This document shows positions 34,079-45,698 of a stretch of 64,000 nucleotides of DNA, in pieces; within the stretch, counting starts at the first letter, position 1; each line of letters opens with the position of its first letter. The notes beneath the pieces were generated by a model. That model was not told where the DNA came from and did not search any database. It worked only from the letters and a program-made list of their open reading frames with translations. Made by a program: the position numbers and the translations under genes. The stretch comes from Diplolepis rosae (taxonomy: Eukaryota > Arthropoda > Insecta > Hymenoptera > Diplolepididae): NCBI GenBank assembly GCA_030998225.1, contig JAPYXD010000275.1:868001-932000 (forward strand), read 5' to 3'.

Positions 34079-36109
34079 ATGGCAAAGGAGGGCTTCGATT
34101 TGGAATCGCAAGATGCAGCAAGTTTCAGGAACGACCTCGACTCAAACGGTGTAAAAAGGAACAAAGAGCACGCTCACGTGAGAGAGAAAAATATATCGAG
34201 TGCGAAGAATTTACTCACCACAAAAAGAGGATTCGAGTTTTGTATATTTTGTAATAGTGAACATGAAAGTGCGAAGTGTGAAAGGGCCAGATCAATGAGT
34301 CTGTCAGATAGACAGAATGCTGCAAAAAATGGGCGTGCGTGTTTAAAATGCCTTAAAATTGGTCACATTGCAAAAAAGTGTCGAGTATATACTCGTTCGC
34401 AGTGTACGGGCCGACATACTGATTTAATGTGTTTTAATCGGGAAGACCAAGAAGCAAAAGGTGAAGATGCGAGTTCTGCGCGAAAAGAATGCAATTTGGC
34501 TAACATTTCCCGTGATCCGGAAGTTGTGTTGCAAACATTACGCGTGAAATTATACAACAAAAAGAAAGAGTTTTTTGTGCGCGTAATTATTGACAGTGGT
34601 TCGCAAAAATCATATATCACAAAGAAAGCGGCGGCTCTTATTGGCTATGATCCGGTTGGAGAACTATTAGTAGCGCATTCACTTTTCGGAGGAAAGAGTT
34701 CAGATGCAGTTAAACATAAACAATATAAGGTGCATTTAAGTAGTTTAAATGATGCGTATAGCTGCAATTTTTCCGCGCTTGATCAAGATATTATTTGTGA
34801 CAGTATTCCATCGATCAAAAGTGGCGTGTGGTGTGATGAATTAAGTGAATTAAATATCAAGATTACAGACATGAACGCGAGTGACGAGACCGTTTCTATA
34901 TTAATTGGAGCGGATATCGCCGGAAAATTACTTACAGGTAAACGGCATGTATTAAAATGCGGCTTAGTGGCAATAGAAACATACCTGGGGTGGACGGTTA
35001 TGGGATCGGCCTTAGATATAGAAGAGCTTACAGATGCAAGAGTAGTAGCTACTACTTTATTTGTGAATACTCACAAGGTAGCCGATTTATGGTCATTAGA
35101 TGTTCTAGGAATTAAAGACCCTATTGAAACAAAGACCAAGGAAGAATATGAAAAACAAATATGTGAAAATTTTTTAAAAAGTGTCACAGTAAATAAAGAA
35201 GGTCGGTACGAAGTTAAATTACCATGGCTAGAGAGTCACCCAGCAGTCGGTGATAACAAAAGTTTAGCCCTACAACAACTTCAGTCCACTGTTAAAAAGT
35301 TGAAAATCGAAGGATTTTACAAAGGATACGATGCAGTATTTGAAGAATGGTTAGCAGAAGGTGTGATAGAACGTGTTTCAGAAGAAGATGAACAAAATTG
35401 GGGACATTATTTGCCGCATCGCCATGTCATCAAGGAAGACAGCACTACGAAGATCAGACCAGTTTTCGATGCTTCAGCGAAGGAACGCGGTTCGTCATCA
35501 ATAAACGAATGTCTTGAGAAAGGTCCTAACCTTATTTCGCTAATATCTTCCACTTTGTTGCGATTCAGAGAAGGTAAGTTACGTGTTGTTGCAGATGTGA
35601 AGAAGGCTTTTTTACAAATAAGTCTTAACAAAAATGATAGAGACTTTTTAAGATTTTTTTGGTACGATAAAGAAGGTAAAATTATAATTTTCAGACATTG
35701 TCGAGTAGTTTTTGGAGTTTCTTGTAGTCCATTTATATTAGGAGCCGTAATTTCGTTGCATTTGAATAAAATAATTGATTCTATAAAATCAGAGCAAAAT
35801 AATACATTTTCAAAAAGTAACATTGTAAAACTTTTAGACAGTTTATATGTAGATAATTGCGTTACTAGTGTAAATACCATAGAAGAATTAAATAATTTTA
35901 TTATAGATGCAAAAACAGCAATGGATTTAGCCGGCTTTGACTTAAGAGGGTGGGAGTACACGAATGACAATTCTAGTGAAAATAAAACAGCTGTGTTAGG
36001 TTTAGTTTGGGATAAACAACGCGATTGTTTATTATTTAAAGTACCGACCGTTGAAGAAATTTATAAAGAAAAAGCTCACGAAACGAAGTATTCTTGCAGT
36101 AGCCCATAA
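34079..36109 (+). CDS. pol: BEL/Pao Pol part 1: zinc knuckle, protease, reverse transcriptase
   Basis: A DUF1758-like Cys/His region (about residues 55-125, with CIFCNSEHESAKC and CLKCLKIGHIAKKC) precedes an aspartic protease with the active-site triad D172-S173-G174 in VIIDSGSQKSYI. The reverse transcriptase follows, with VVADVKKAFLQISL and the catalytic box Y590-V-D-N in DSLYVDNCVTSV; Asn in place of the last Asp is, as far as I recall, usual in this family. The frame runs off its normal path near 36062-36075 in an A-rich stretch and ends in an unrelated tail (about HETKYSCSSP) at 36109. The domain continues in the +1 frame. This is a truncated product unless frameshifting occurs. Confidence 0.85.
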   Translation: MAKEGFDLESQDAASFRNDLDSNGVKRNKEHAHVREKNISSAKNLLTTKRGFEFCIFCNSEHESAKCERARSMSLSDRQNAAKNGRACLKCLKIGHIAKKCRVYTRSQCTGRHTDLMCFNREDQEAKGEDASSARKECNLANISRDPEVVLQTLRVKLYNKKKEFFVRVIIDSGSQKSYITKKAAALIGYDPVGELLVAHSLFGGKSSDAVKHKQYKVHLSSLNDAYSCNFSALDQDIICDSIPSIKSGVWCDELSELNIKITDMNASDETVSILIGADIAGKLLTGKRHVLKCGLVAIETYLGWTVMGSALDIEELTDARVVATTLFVNTHKVADLWSLDVLGIKDPIETKTKEEYEKQICENFLKSVTVNKEGRYEVKLPWLESHPAVGDNKSLALQQLQSTVKKLKIEGFYKGYDAVFEEWLAEGVIERVSEEDEQNWGHYLPHRHVIKEDSTTKIRPVFDASAKERGSSSINECLEKGPNLISLISSTLLRFREGKLRVVADVKKAFLQISLNKNDRDFLRFFWYDKEGKIIIFRHCRVVFGVSCSPFILGAVISLHLNKIIDSIKSEQNNTFSKSNIVKLLDSLYVDNCVTSVNTIEELNNFIIDAKTAMDLAGFDLRGWEYTNDNSSENKTAVLGLVWDKQRDCLLFKVPTVEEIYKEKAHETKYSCSSP

Positions 36110-37805
36110 AATTTTTGATCCGCTAGGATTCGCGAGTCCGGTATTGCTATATCCACGTTTATTATTACAAGAAACTTGGGCACAAAAGTTATCGTGGGAC
36201 GAGGAAGTGAGTGGCGACATAAAGAGAAGATTTTTTAATTGGTTAGACAATTTTAACGATTTAAGGAAAATTGAAATACCGCGATGCTTAATCGAAGAAA
36301 CTAATATTGATAGCAATAATATAAGCATCCATACTTTCTGCGATGCGAGTAAATTAGCATATGCAGCAGTAGTGTATGTGAGAATAGAGAGAGAGTCGAA
36401 TGTTCAAATTCGATTTATTCAGTCAAAATCGCGAGTAGCACCTACAAAGGAAAAGAGTTTAGACGCGCGACAGAGTATTCCGCGTTTAGAGTTGCTGGCA
36501 GCTACAATCGGAGTTAGATTAACAGCATCAGTTTTAGAAGCATTACGTTGGGAAAATGTAAAGGTTTTTTATTGGAGTGATTCTTCTACGGTATTAGCAT
36601 GGATTCGAAGAGAAAATAATTGGGCGACTTTCGTATATAATAGAGTCAAAGAAATCCGCGAATATTCAAAACCCGAGCAATGGAGTCACGTACCTGGAAA
36701 TCAGAACCCGGCTGATTTGCCATCGCGCGGAAGCAGTACTAAACAGCTTCTAGATTCGCGTTGGTGGGAGGGTCCGGACTGGCTACGAATGAACGCGAAA
36801 AGCTGGCCGCGTGATGAGGGCCCGTATGATGAAGACAAGATTGATAAAGAACTAAAAAAATCAGTCCTTAAAGACAGAGAAATGAAAGGTACTGTTTTAA
36901 TATCTACGAGTAAGCCCGCAGAAGAAATCCTGTTTTATAATAAATTTTCCAATTTTGATACTATCAAACGCGTGATAGCATGGTTGAAACGTTTTTGTCA
37001 TAACTGCAAAGTTCCTTTAATACAGCGAAAAGGTGGTTATTTATCAAGTGAAGAATTAGAAGATGCCGAAGTTTTATTAATAAAGATAGTTCAAAAAGAA
37101 TGTTTTAAAGACTTTGAAAAAGATACGCGAATTAAACATTTACAGCCCCTAAAAGATAATAATAGTTTAATACGCATAAACACAAAAATTTGTTTACGAA
37201 AAGATACGTATAATTTCAGATGTCCGATTATTCTTCCAGGCGATCATTATATAAGTAAACTTATTATAAAAAATACTCATATAGGATTAAATCATGCGGG
37301 AGTTGAAATTACTTTGAGTACCATTAGAGAGAAATATTGGATTTTAGGTGGGAGAAGAGCAATTAGATCGGTCATTCATAAGTGTGTACAGTGTCGCAGA
37401 CACGATGCAAAACCTTTAGAATCTGTACCTGTACCTTTACCTGTCAATCGTATTAGAGAAACAGCCGTTTTTGAAGTTGTAGGTGTCGATTTTACAGGTC
37501 CACTTTACCTGAAAGGTGGACAAAAAGCATGGGTTTGTTTGTTTACCTGTGCTGTTTTCCGAGCTGTTCATCTCGAACTAGTAACCTCTCTCTCTACCGC
37601 TGCACTCTTAATGGCATTAAGACGTCTAATTTCACGAAGAGGTAGACCTTCTTATATTTATAGCGATAATGGTACTAACTTCGTTGGTATAAATAACGCG
37701 TTTAAGGATGTAAATTTTTATAAGTTGGCTGAATTTGCAGCAACAAAGCAAATCGATTGGAAATTCAACCCTCCATCAGCCGCCTGGTGGGGAGGTTTTT
37801 GGTAA
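36051..37805 (+). pseudogene. pol: BEL/Pao Pol part 2: RT tail, RNase H, integrase core
   Basis: In the +1 frame relative to part 1 it picks up with KRSILAVAHKIFDPLGFASP, the conserved block after the RT domain. The RNase H region has FCDASKLAYAAVVY and VFYWSDSSTVLAWI. The integrase zinc-binding region is H...H...CVQC (about residues 400-450), and the core has VVGVDFTGPL (first Asp) and IYSDNGTNFVG (second Asp). The frame stops with TAA at 37803-37805 just after NPPSAAWWGGFW, the place where relatives have the third catalytic residue, Glu. The upstream ATG is only the first in frame, not a biological start. Confidence 0.85.
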
Positions 37806-38508
37806 CGCCTTAACGGGATTTTTGAAACAACTTTTACGCAAAACGCTAAGAAGGTCGTGTCTTGACTATGAAGAAATGCTTACTATTCTCTTAGATTGTG
37901 AAGCAATAATAAACTCGAGACCAATTACGTTTATGGCGGATAATGACAAAGATGTAATCCCTCTAACTCCATCGATGTTTTTGCACGAAATAAAAGAAGT
38001 TGGCGTATTAGATCTCGATAATATTGAGGTAAATAAATTTAAAAGACGATATGTGTATCGACAAAAGATTAAAAACGACCTACGTCACAGATTTCGCAGC
38101 GAATACTTAGGAGCGTTAGTACACAAAAGAGGCAACGTAAAAAATAACATTCAAGCTAGGGTAGGTGATGTTGTATTAGTCCAAGATGAAAATTCTAAGC
38201 GTGTAGATTGGCCTCTAGCACTTGTAACAGAGGTTATAGCTGGCAAAGATAATAATATTCGCGTAGTAAGACTAAAAACGGCCTTTGGCGAGATGGTAAG
38301 GCCTATACAGAGAATTTATCCGTTAGAAGTTAATTATGATAACGCATCACTAGACGTAGACAAAATCATTGTAGATAAGTATAAAGATCTACGTAAAATA
38401 AGTAACGAGTTTATAGATGATAATAACTTCGAGAATAATGCTAAGGAAAATGTAATTACTAAATGTGGAAGGCTTTCTAAAAGGCCGAATAGACTGACGT
38501 ATTATTGA
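37735..38508 (+). pseudogene. pol: BEL/Pao Pol part 3: integrase C-terminal region
   Basis: Real similarity begins at about 37806 in a further +1 frame: LKQLLRKTLRRSCLDYEEML, then ILLDCEAIINSRPITF and LTPSMFL, the conserved end of the integrase core. A DUF5641-like C-terminal segment follows (RRYVYRQKIKNDL, VGDVVLVQDE, DWPLALVTEVI, IQRIYPLE). The part before 37806 in this frame is out of register. The stop is at 38506-38508. The protein would not be made in phase with the catalytic core. Confidence 0.8.
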
Positions 38509-38660
38509 GTTTATCAGTATCCTATTTTGTGTTTAACTTCATTTTAATTTATATTAATTGCGTACCTTCATAACTATTTGTGTTCATTCGATATTTCAAA
38601 AGAGGAAGGAGAATTTTGGGTATGCGATTGAGATGTTTATTATCATCTCAATGGTGGGAG

Positions 38661-39083
38661 TGTGAGATACAGCGTCTGGCGAAAGCGTAATAAAATAAAT
38701 GTGTACGTTAGAAATTTAAAATAATATTACTTGTATTGTAGTTGTAAAATTAATGTTGGGAAAGTCCCGGACGTGGACCGCTCATAGTCCTGTGGATTAT
38801 GACAATAAAGCAATTGACGAAATACGAACGTCGGAAGGAACCCTTAGGGATAGCTTTTTTCATGAAGCAATGGTCAGCAATGAGCTTTTAGGTATTAATA
38901 TTGTTAAGGGGCAGTCCTTTTGGAATACTCGACCGAGAAGGTTCACTCCTTGTACTTTTCGCGTCTTGTACATTTTTTGTATAAATAAATTAAGTTTGAT
39001 TGTTCCGTACATTAAAAGCACTTTCTTTCACTTCACCGTTTCAATACCAAAATATAATTACCTCTCCTATTTTGACTAGAACA
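38661..39083 (+). repeat. 3' LTR of the BEL/Pao element, 423 bp
   Basis: Preceded by a short purine-rich tract (GGTGGGAG, ending at 38660) that probably primes plus-strand synthesis. Near-identical to the 5' LTR. Confidence 0.95.
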
Positions 39084-39088
39084 GAAAG

Positions 39089-39475
39089 GAACCGTTAAAC
39101 AGTCAATAGTCTGCTTTTAGAGTGATATGTAAACATTTCATTCAATTTGACAAAAGTTTTTACATCTATTAAAGGTGCAACGATTTAATTATTGAATATT
39201 AAGAAATAAAGATAAAGATGAGCTGTATGAAACTACAAGCAAAAATGATCTTGAAAGTTTATTGTAAGACAGGTCTAAAAGACAGTTGGTTCTGTCATGA
39301 CCATCGACGCGTAAGGTCTATTCTCACTTAAAGTTTCTTGTACTTGTATACATAAAAGTTTTTTTTTGTATTTCTTATATAAATATAATTACTATCAACC
39401 AGTGTGATATACTAATTATTTCATCTAATGTGTTTTAACAATTGATGGATTAATTGGAGGTGAATGTATTTATAA
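39089..39475. other. Unassigned AT-rich DNA
   Basis: No element end or coding region is recognised between the retrotransposon and the foldback at 39476. Confidence 0.4.
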
Positions 39476-40131
39476 CACAGGTCTACATGGTTTTGTTATG
39501 GAGTAGCTGAGGTACATATCCGAAGTAATTTTTGGCGTAAAAACCGAATCCTGGGTCAGAATTGCTTCATCACGTCAGGTTTTCGAGTAATCCTAACCTA
39601 AAAGTTAGAAAAACACGGTTTTTCGCTACATTTGAGCATCGATAACTTCGCGAATTTTTATCATTTTTTAAATATTAGAAAACCATCAAAAAGAACCACT
39701 TTTCATCTTTTCATTCCACTATTTACATGTGTTATTTTAATTTTTCTAACCAGAGATATCGCCGATTGAAAAAAAAAAATTGCAGGTTTCGCAATGACGG
39801 ATATATGGCGGGAAAAAAATGATACGACGTCAAATTTGTTTTTTTATATTATGCCTCGTTCAACAGAAATAAGAATGAAAAAACAAATTTGACTTCCTAT
39901 CATTTTTCCCCGCCATATACCGGTCATTGCGAAACCTGCAATTTTTTTTTTCAATCGGCGATATCTCCGATATAAACCGTGTTTTTCGCACTTTTAGGTT
40001 TGGATTACTCGAAAGCCTGACGCGAAGGAGTAATTTTGAGCCCGGAATTGGGTTTCTACGCCAAAAATTACTTCGGAAATGACTATCGGTATTTCTATAA
40101 CAATCACAACCTCATATTTTGTAGACCTGTG
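39476..40131. mobile_element. Foldback element with CACAGGTCTACA ends, 656 bp
   Basis: CACAGGTCTACATGG at the left mirrors TGTAGACCTGTG at the right. Inverted similarity extends over nearly 300 bp on each side (for example AAGTAATTTTTGGCGTA at 39525 against TACGCCAAAAATTACTT near 40055). The flanking dinucleotides are AA and TA, so no perfect duplication is seen. Non-coding. The CAC end is shared with the CACTA-like group, but membership is uncertain. Confidence 0.7.
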
Positions 40132-40134
40132 TAA

Positions 40135-41702
40135 TCTTGCATAAGCTAATAGTGATCTTGGTTTCACGTCAGGCACTTAGTAGAAAATCGAAAAGTATAT
40201 GCATAGGTGTTGAGGAGTGCGTGCCTGCTTGGGTGTGTGGAGGTGGAGTGGGTGGCCTCTGAGGTGGGAGTGGTGATAGTACTGCGCCGACCGCAACAGG
40301 GATTACCAATGTTACAGAGGCTGTCTTGGTTCTTGGTGGGGAGCCGACACTCAACTAACAGATCGTCACACTTCACGCAGTGTGGGAAAGCGTGACGTGT
40401 GGTCCCAGCCGTTCCTTCGTTTATTCTGCGTTTCCACCACGTTCCTCCACCCAACCGCATGCATGCTGATTACCTGGCGGAACCCCGAATAGATTCGATA
40501 AGAGTGATACCTAGGCCTCTCGTCTCGACAGTTTGCTACAACTACGTGTCCTCCGTTTACATTCCTACTGCCGATCGATTAAAACACTTCTGCGAATCTC
40601 GACTCTCGAGGGGATTGCACTTTTTATAGATGAGTGGATTTGATTATGACGGGTTAGCTTTCTTGGGGGAAGGAATCTTCGTAAAGAATTGTTGTCATGA
40701 TTGCTTTCATCCGTTCGAATATTCAATCACTTCCTACTAAAATTTGCCAAGCATCTTTCTATTGGAATTAGGACATGAGTGGTATCGGAACTGGAACATG
40801 ACAAATTTCTAAATTCAAAGGAACTAGAATAGTAAAGTGATAGAAATATTTTTAAATTTCATACACATTTGTATATGCAATTCAATATTTGTATATATTG
40901 TTTGTGAAACCAATCATGGGGGACTGGTTCGAATCCGGACCGAGGCAATTTATTTCTCGTTCAATTATTTGTCTGGAAGAGTCGTGAATTTTTTGATTTA
41001 AAGTATAATATTATGAAATTATAAAATATCTAATTATTTGTAAAATTAGTCAGCTTAACTTATAAGCAATTATAATCCAAACGTCACATTAGAAAAGATG
41101 GGAATTTTACTGATTTTACTTCAAAGTGTAGTTTTTTCTATAAAACGCAACTTTGGAGGTTTCATATTCATACCTTAAGTTTTCTAGAACAGATAAATTG
41201 CCAAATACGTTTTTTTAAAGTGTGTAAAAAACCCAAGTTTCTCATGTTTTATGCTAAAAACCACTACTATTCGAAAATAACTTGTGACCTAGTAAAACTA
41301 GAGTAATTTCTTGTTGTTTATTCTACACACAAATTGATCCAATTCAATTGATCTCATTGAGATTTCATCGCCGGACTTATACAAACCGATTTATTTACAA
41401 AAAAACACAACTTTCAATTTTTTTTACAGAAACATGCAAAAAAGTTAGATTTTTAAGCATCACAAATCCGAAATTAGTGGGACTAGAGGATTTAATTTCT
41501 TTTAATTTACTTAGAATTGATTGATATATGATTTTTTGCACCTTTTTCGAAAAAGGCGGGTTTGGTAACTGATCTGTTCTAGAAAACTTAAAAGGACTTT
41601 GCCGGTACAAAAATAAATTTTACCGTGTTTTTGGAACATACTCAGGGTCGCCTCATCCAAATTTAGTTTCATTTGGACCATTTAAAAAAAAAATCAAAAA
41701 TA
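40135..41702. other. Unassigned DNA with a GC-richer island at 40.19-40.63 kb
   Basis: The stretch 40190-40630 is one of the most GC-rich unique pieces in the window and open in several frames on both strands, which is a composition effect. No domain is recognised. The rest, including 40900-41640, is AT-rich with no recognisable gene. A lone GGTTCGAATCC at about 40926-40936 is discussed under rejected items. Confidence 0.4.
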
Positions 41703-42436
41703 ATGAATTTTTTCCGTAGAATAACATGGAAGGTAACAAAATTCTGCATTTAATGACCCCAAAAGGAAATGTTTTAGTCCATTCTTAACAAAGATATTGC
41801 CAAAAAAGCTCAAATTCAAAGCTTTTTTAAATTCTGACGAACTCTTGAAATAATGAATATTTTAACTTTTCTTGATTCATTTCAAAATGAGATTTACGTA
41901 GAATGTCAGTAATGTAAGAAGTAAATTGTAATCATTTTTTCTTGAATGCAGCCAAAATCTGAGCTCAGAACCCATATATAAGTTGTAAAACTTCAAATTT
42001 ATGAAATTATTCATGACAGGAATTTTGAAAATAATTTAATTGTATTTTTTTCATATTATCAATTTTTATAGATTTTAAACCCATTTTTCAAGTATGATAA
42101 TTCTTTGTATTCTCACAACTTTGTTTTTCTACATTTTAACTTTAATTATATCAAGAAAAAATCTATCAAAATATTTTTGATACGTACAGGGCCGAATCTA
42201 TGACGAGGCCAGTGAGGCCACTGGCTTTAAACCCCCACCACTCCCTCCCCCCCCCACCAGCCACGTAAAAATTGCAAAAAGATTGAATTACATGAGATAA
42301 AATAAATAACTTTAAATTGACGAAATAATAATTACTCCAGTTTGAATTTTGTTTATTCAAGAAAGCTTTGAAATCATGACTTTTTTCGCAATATCTTCGT
42401 TAATAATTGGCGAACACTTCGTTTTGGGGTCATTAA

Positions 42437-43112
42437 GGGGGTCATCTACCTACGCGCCTATTTTCAACGATGGTTTGCGAAAAAACTACACATGATATTG
42501 AGAAACGGTTTGCCGTATTTTATTAGCACACTCTTGGACTGAAAATAAATTACGTCGAAACAATTATTTTTTTAAAATCGCGACCTTGCAGCATCCTTGA
42601 CTGTACCTCCGCAAAAATGTCACAGTCGACTTTGTGGCACGATTTCGCCATTCCGGTTTCTTGAAACGAAAAAACGAAAGAATTTTTTTCAATTTTTATC
42701 ACATTGTCTCGATCAGGACACAAGATTTTTGAAAAATATCCAAATCTTCCAAAATGGCAGACGTTTTAACAAAAAAAAATTTTTCTGACCGTTTTTTCGA
42801 ACTGAAAAGGGCTGTAAAAATTAAATAAAAACCTTTTTCAAAAAAGCTCATACCCTAACCAAGCAATATGTTTGCAAAAATATTAGAGAACAACAAATCC
42901 CCGATGTTTCAAATATTCTAAACGGGCTCTTACCAAAACTTTGGAAAAACACGTCTTTTGAGGAAACGCATTTAAACATATATAATGAAATAAAACATGA
43001 TTGGAGAAACTTACGATTCAATCGGCTATGCCAGGACACATTTAGGGTAATATCTAGATTCGTAATGTGCAACAAAAATAGATTTTTTGAAACCTCGAAG
43101 GTAGACGACCCC
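42437..43112. mobile_element. TTAA element I of the chain, 676 bp
   Basis: TTAA on both sides (42433-42436 and 43113-43116). The ends GGGGGTCATCTACCT and the mirror of AGGTAGACGACCCC match. Non-coding. Its right TTAA is also the left TTAA of the next element. Confidence 0.8.
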
Positions 43113-43116
43113 TTAA

Positions 43117-43743
43117 GGAGGTTCTATCGTAAAACAAATTAACGGTCAGAAAAGGATGAAACTTGAAACATAGTTATTTAAATGCATAAGAATGAATCAG
43201 TCAAATTTTCAAGACTCCAGGGTATCTGTGAACTAAGATATTTTAATAAATATTTTCCATCATTTAACATGTGCTCTTATGGACAACTAACTTTTGATTG
43301 CTTTCAATTACGCACCACACATTTATTAACGGTTGAATATCGATGAAATCTTTTATAAAAGTGAGACAAATATCTAAAAAACATTTTTAGCTTACAATAT
43401 TATTAGAAGGGTACTTATAAATCAATGAAAATGGAAATAAATGTTTCCAAAATCATGATATTGAGTGATAATGTATAGATATGGCAACACCGCAGCCGAG
43501 TGTACGTTGGTAGGTTATCACGTGCTATTCAAAAAGAAACATTGAGCCTACATACACGTTTGCCCTGTCATAGTATTCACACCTGAATGCCTCAGATTTA
43601 TAATCTAGTTCAATAAAATGCCTCTTATGATGCCAAATTTAAAAGGGACACCAAAAAAGCGAGACGGTGTTGCTACATCAACTACCTCGTGAGTCAATTG
43701 CACGAAATGTTTTGTTCTGACTAGCTATGTACATAGAACCTCC
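43117..43743. mobile_element. TTAA element II of the chain, 627 bp
   Basis: The ends GGAGGTTCTATCGTAAAAC and the mirror of ACATAGAACCTCC match. TTAA at 43113-43116 and 43744-43747. Non-coding. Confidence 0.75.
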
Positions 43744-43747
43744 TTAA

Positions 43748-45694
43748 GGGGGTCTTCCACCTTGTTGGTTCAAAAAAATCGATTTTTTTTTTGCATTTTT
43801 GTCGCCTAGAAGGTGCTAGAAATATAATCTTAAAAGGGTATAAGCGAAATCTTATTATTTCGGGGTTTCTAGAGCCGTCAAATATAGCTCCGCTCTGCTC
43901 CGCGATTCATGCATGAATATCTTTAAATGCGATTTCCCAAAAGTTGCGTTTTTGCAACTGGCTGACATGATATCTCGAAAAGTAATTGATCAATTAACTA
44001 AAGTCATATATCAAAATTTGTGAAAAACATGTCGCTGACATGTCTTGACCTTGAAAACATAGAAATTTTTTTTTATTTCTTGTTTGTTCACTATTTCCTG
44101 AAATTTAAAAATTTTGCAAATTCCTTGTATCAAACGATAGCCAAAGGCATAAAAAAACTGAATCATTTGGGTTTATTTGTTTCAGAAAACTTTCATGAGC
44201 TAAATCGTGACAACCGTTTTGGTATACATTTTTCGTAAGCGATATTTTAAGGTCAAATCACGATCAAATTGGAGGCAGAAAAATTTTAGTAAAATTTTTG
44301 TTGAAAGTATATAAATAAATAAGTTAAATGCAAAAAACCGCACCTTGATTGCATTATTGGTTTCCCTACAATTCGCTCGCAAGTTTGAGCGCGCCTAGGG
44401 CGCGCGATTTGATCGTCGCGCTTCGCGCTCCGTTTTTTCTGGACCTCGCGCTTCGCGCTCGGTCTTGTGCTCTTCACATACATTCAAGTTTATTTATTAT
44501 AATTTGATAATGAAGCGCAAACCAATTTTATAATAATATTACAGATGATGTGAATTACACATTTCCTCAAAGTCACTCAATTTCTTTTTGAAATTAAGTG
44601 AAACAGGAAATTCAATTTACTTAAGGCTCTATCAGCCTTAAGGAACACATTCTCATCATGGCGCTCGCGCTTCGCACTCGATTTTCTGTATACATTTCAG
44701 TAACTTTTTAATAAATTACATGATTAAAATAATTTATTTTCTTCCAAATCTCTGAAAAAGGAAAAACAATCGTAGACTTTATTTAAGGAAACGATTTTGC
44801 AGAACAACGCTTATTTCGTATCTCACATATTTTGGTGAAAAAAATCGAATTTATTTAATATTAAAAATCAAAACATAAAATATACATCCTGTCCCGAAAT
44901 GTATTAATGAGAATTTGTAGACCTCATTTAGGCAAACAATTTTCCATCTAAACGTTTTTTTTGTATCTCATATTTTGTCTAAAAAATGGAATTTTTGAAT
45001 TTTAATCGTATTTTTTGGAATTGAAACGTTTTTTTCGTATTTCGAATATTATTGTTAAAAAATTGAATTTTGGATTTTCAATAGTATTTTTTTTTAATTA
45101 AAGAGAAAAATATGCATCTTACGAAAAAATATTACAATTCAAATTTGTAGGTCTTTATTTATTTAATAATATTGTATCATAACGTTTTTTCGTATCTCGT
45201 ATAATTTAACCCGAACATGGAATTTTGATATTGACTTTTTTCGAATTTGAATATGCTGTAACATTTCTAATTTTGATTTAATCGAAAAATGTTATCAAGA
45301 TAATTTGTAGAGATTTGTGAGCACTATCAAAAACCAGTATTGAAATTTTTGATTTTTTCAAAAAATTATTTTCAAAAACACAAAAGTAGTGCTCAATCCA
45401 TCAATTTTGATTGGATGTGGCTGGTTAACGAACTTGTCCTTACTTTTTCGGCTCCGATAAAGTGTACCAAAGCTCAATTCAATCTGATAATTCTATCGAG
45501 AGTTATGCCGCACACGACCTACAGACAGACAGACACTTTCGTAAAAACCCTTTATTATGACTCAGGGGGTCTCAAAACGTAAAGATTTGATGAAAATATC
45601 GAAAGTCATTTTTCACATAAAACCAATACCTTCTCATCCATGATGAGAATGTAAAAACAGTATCAAAAACGAGGCCACAAGGTAGAAGACCCCC
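43748..45694. mobile_element. TTAA element III of the chain, split by HINE-like copy 3
   Basis: The ends GGGGGTCTTCCACCTTGT and the mirror of ACAAGGTAGAAGACCCCC match. TTAA at 43744-43747 and 45695-45698. Its own sequence is 43748-44371 plus 45653-45694. Ends of element I (GGGGGTCATCTACCT) and III are related, so they belong to one family. Confidence 0.8.
44372..45652 (-). mobile_element. HINE-like element, copy 3, lacking its hairpin end
   Basis: Minus-strand sense copy: it begins at 45652 with ACATTCTCATCATGGATGAG and runs through a short (CAGA)n tract (45522-45534), AT-rich repeats (one unit deleted compared with copy 1) and GC-rich CGCGCTTCGCGCTC blocks to 44372. The final ~60 bp with the GCCCGC hairpin is missing. 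Confidence 0.75.
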
Positions 45695-45698
45695 TTAA

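Larger units (their letters stand above)
32619..39083 (+). mobile_element. BEL/Pao LTR retrotransposon, full length with broken pol
   Basis: Two direct LTRs (32619-33042 and 38661-39083) begin TGTGAGATAC and end TAGAACA, and are flanked by an identical 5-bp duplication GAAAG (32614-32618 and 39084-39088). Order of domains: gag (DUF1759 type), zinc-knuckle, aspartic protease, reverse transcriptase, RNase H, zinc-binding and core integrase, which is the BEL/Pao order. The LTRs differ by about one substitution and one 1-base indel, so the insertion is recent. Yet the coding part has one in-frame stop and two frame changes. Confidence 0.95.

Noticed and set aside
35407..35970. 187-codon minus-strand frame
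   Set aside because: Shadow of the reverse transcriptase coding strand.
40164..40629. Several overlapping open frames in a GC-richer stretch
   Set aside because: Low-complexity Pro/Thr/Ser-rich translations on the minus strand and no matching splice or motif evidence.
40926..40936. GGTTCGAATCC, a perfect tRNA/SINE B-box
   Set aside because: No A-box, acceptor stem or cloverleaf could be drawn around it, and no SINE-like flank or tail is visible. Treated as chance or a remnant.
42236..42258. C-rich run as a possible structured or G-quadruplex site
   Set aside because: A simple homopolymer-like stretch, with no regular spacing of four runs that would support a specific structure.
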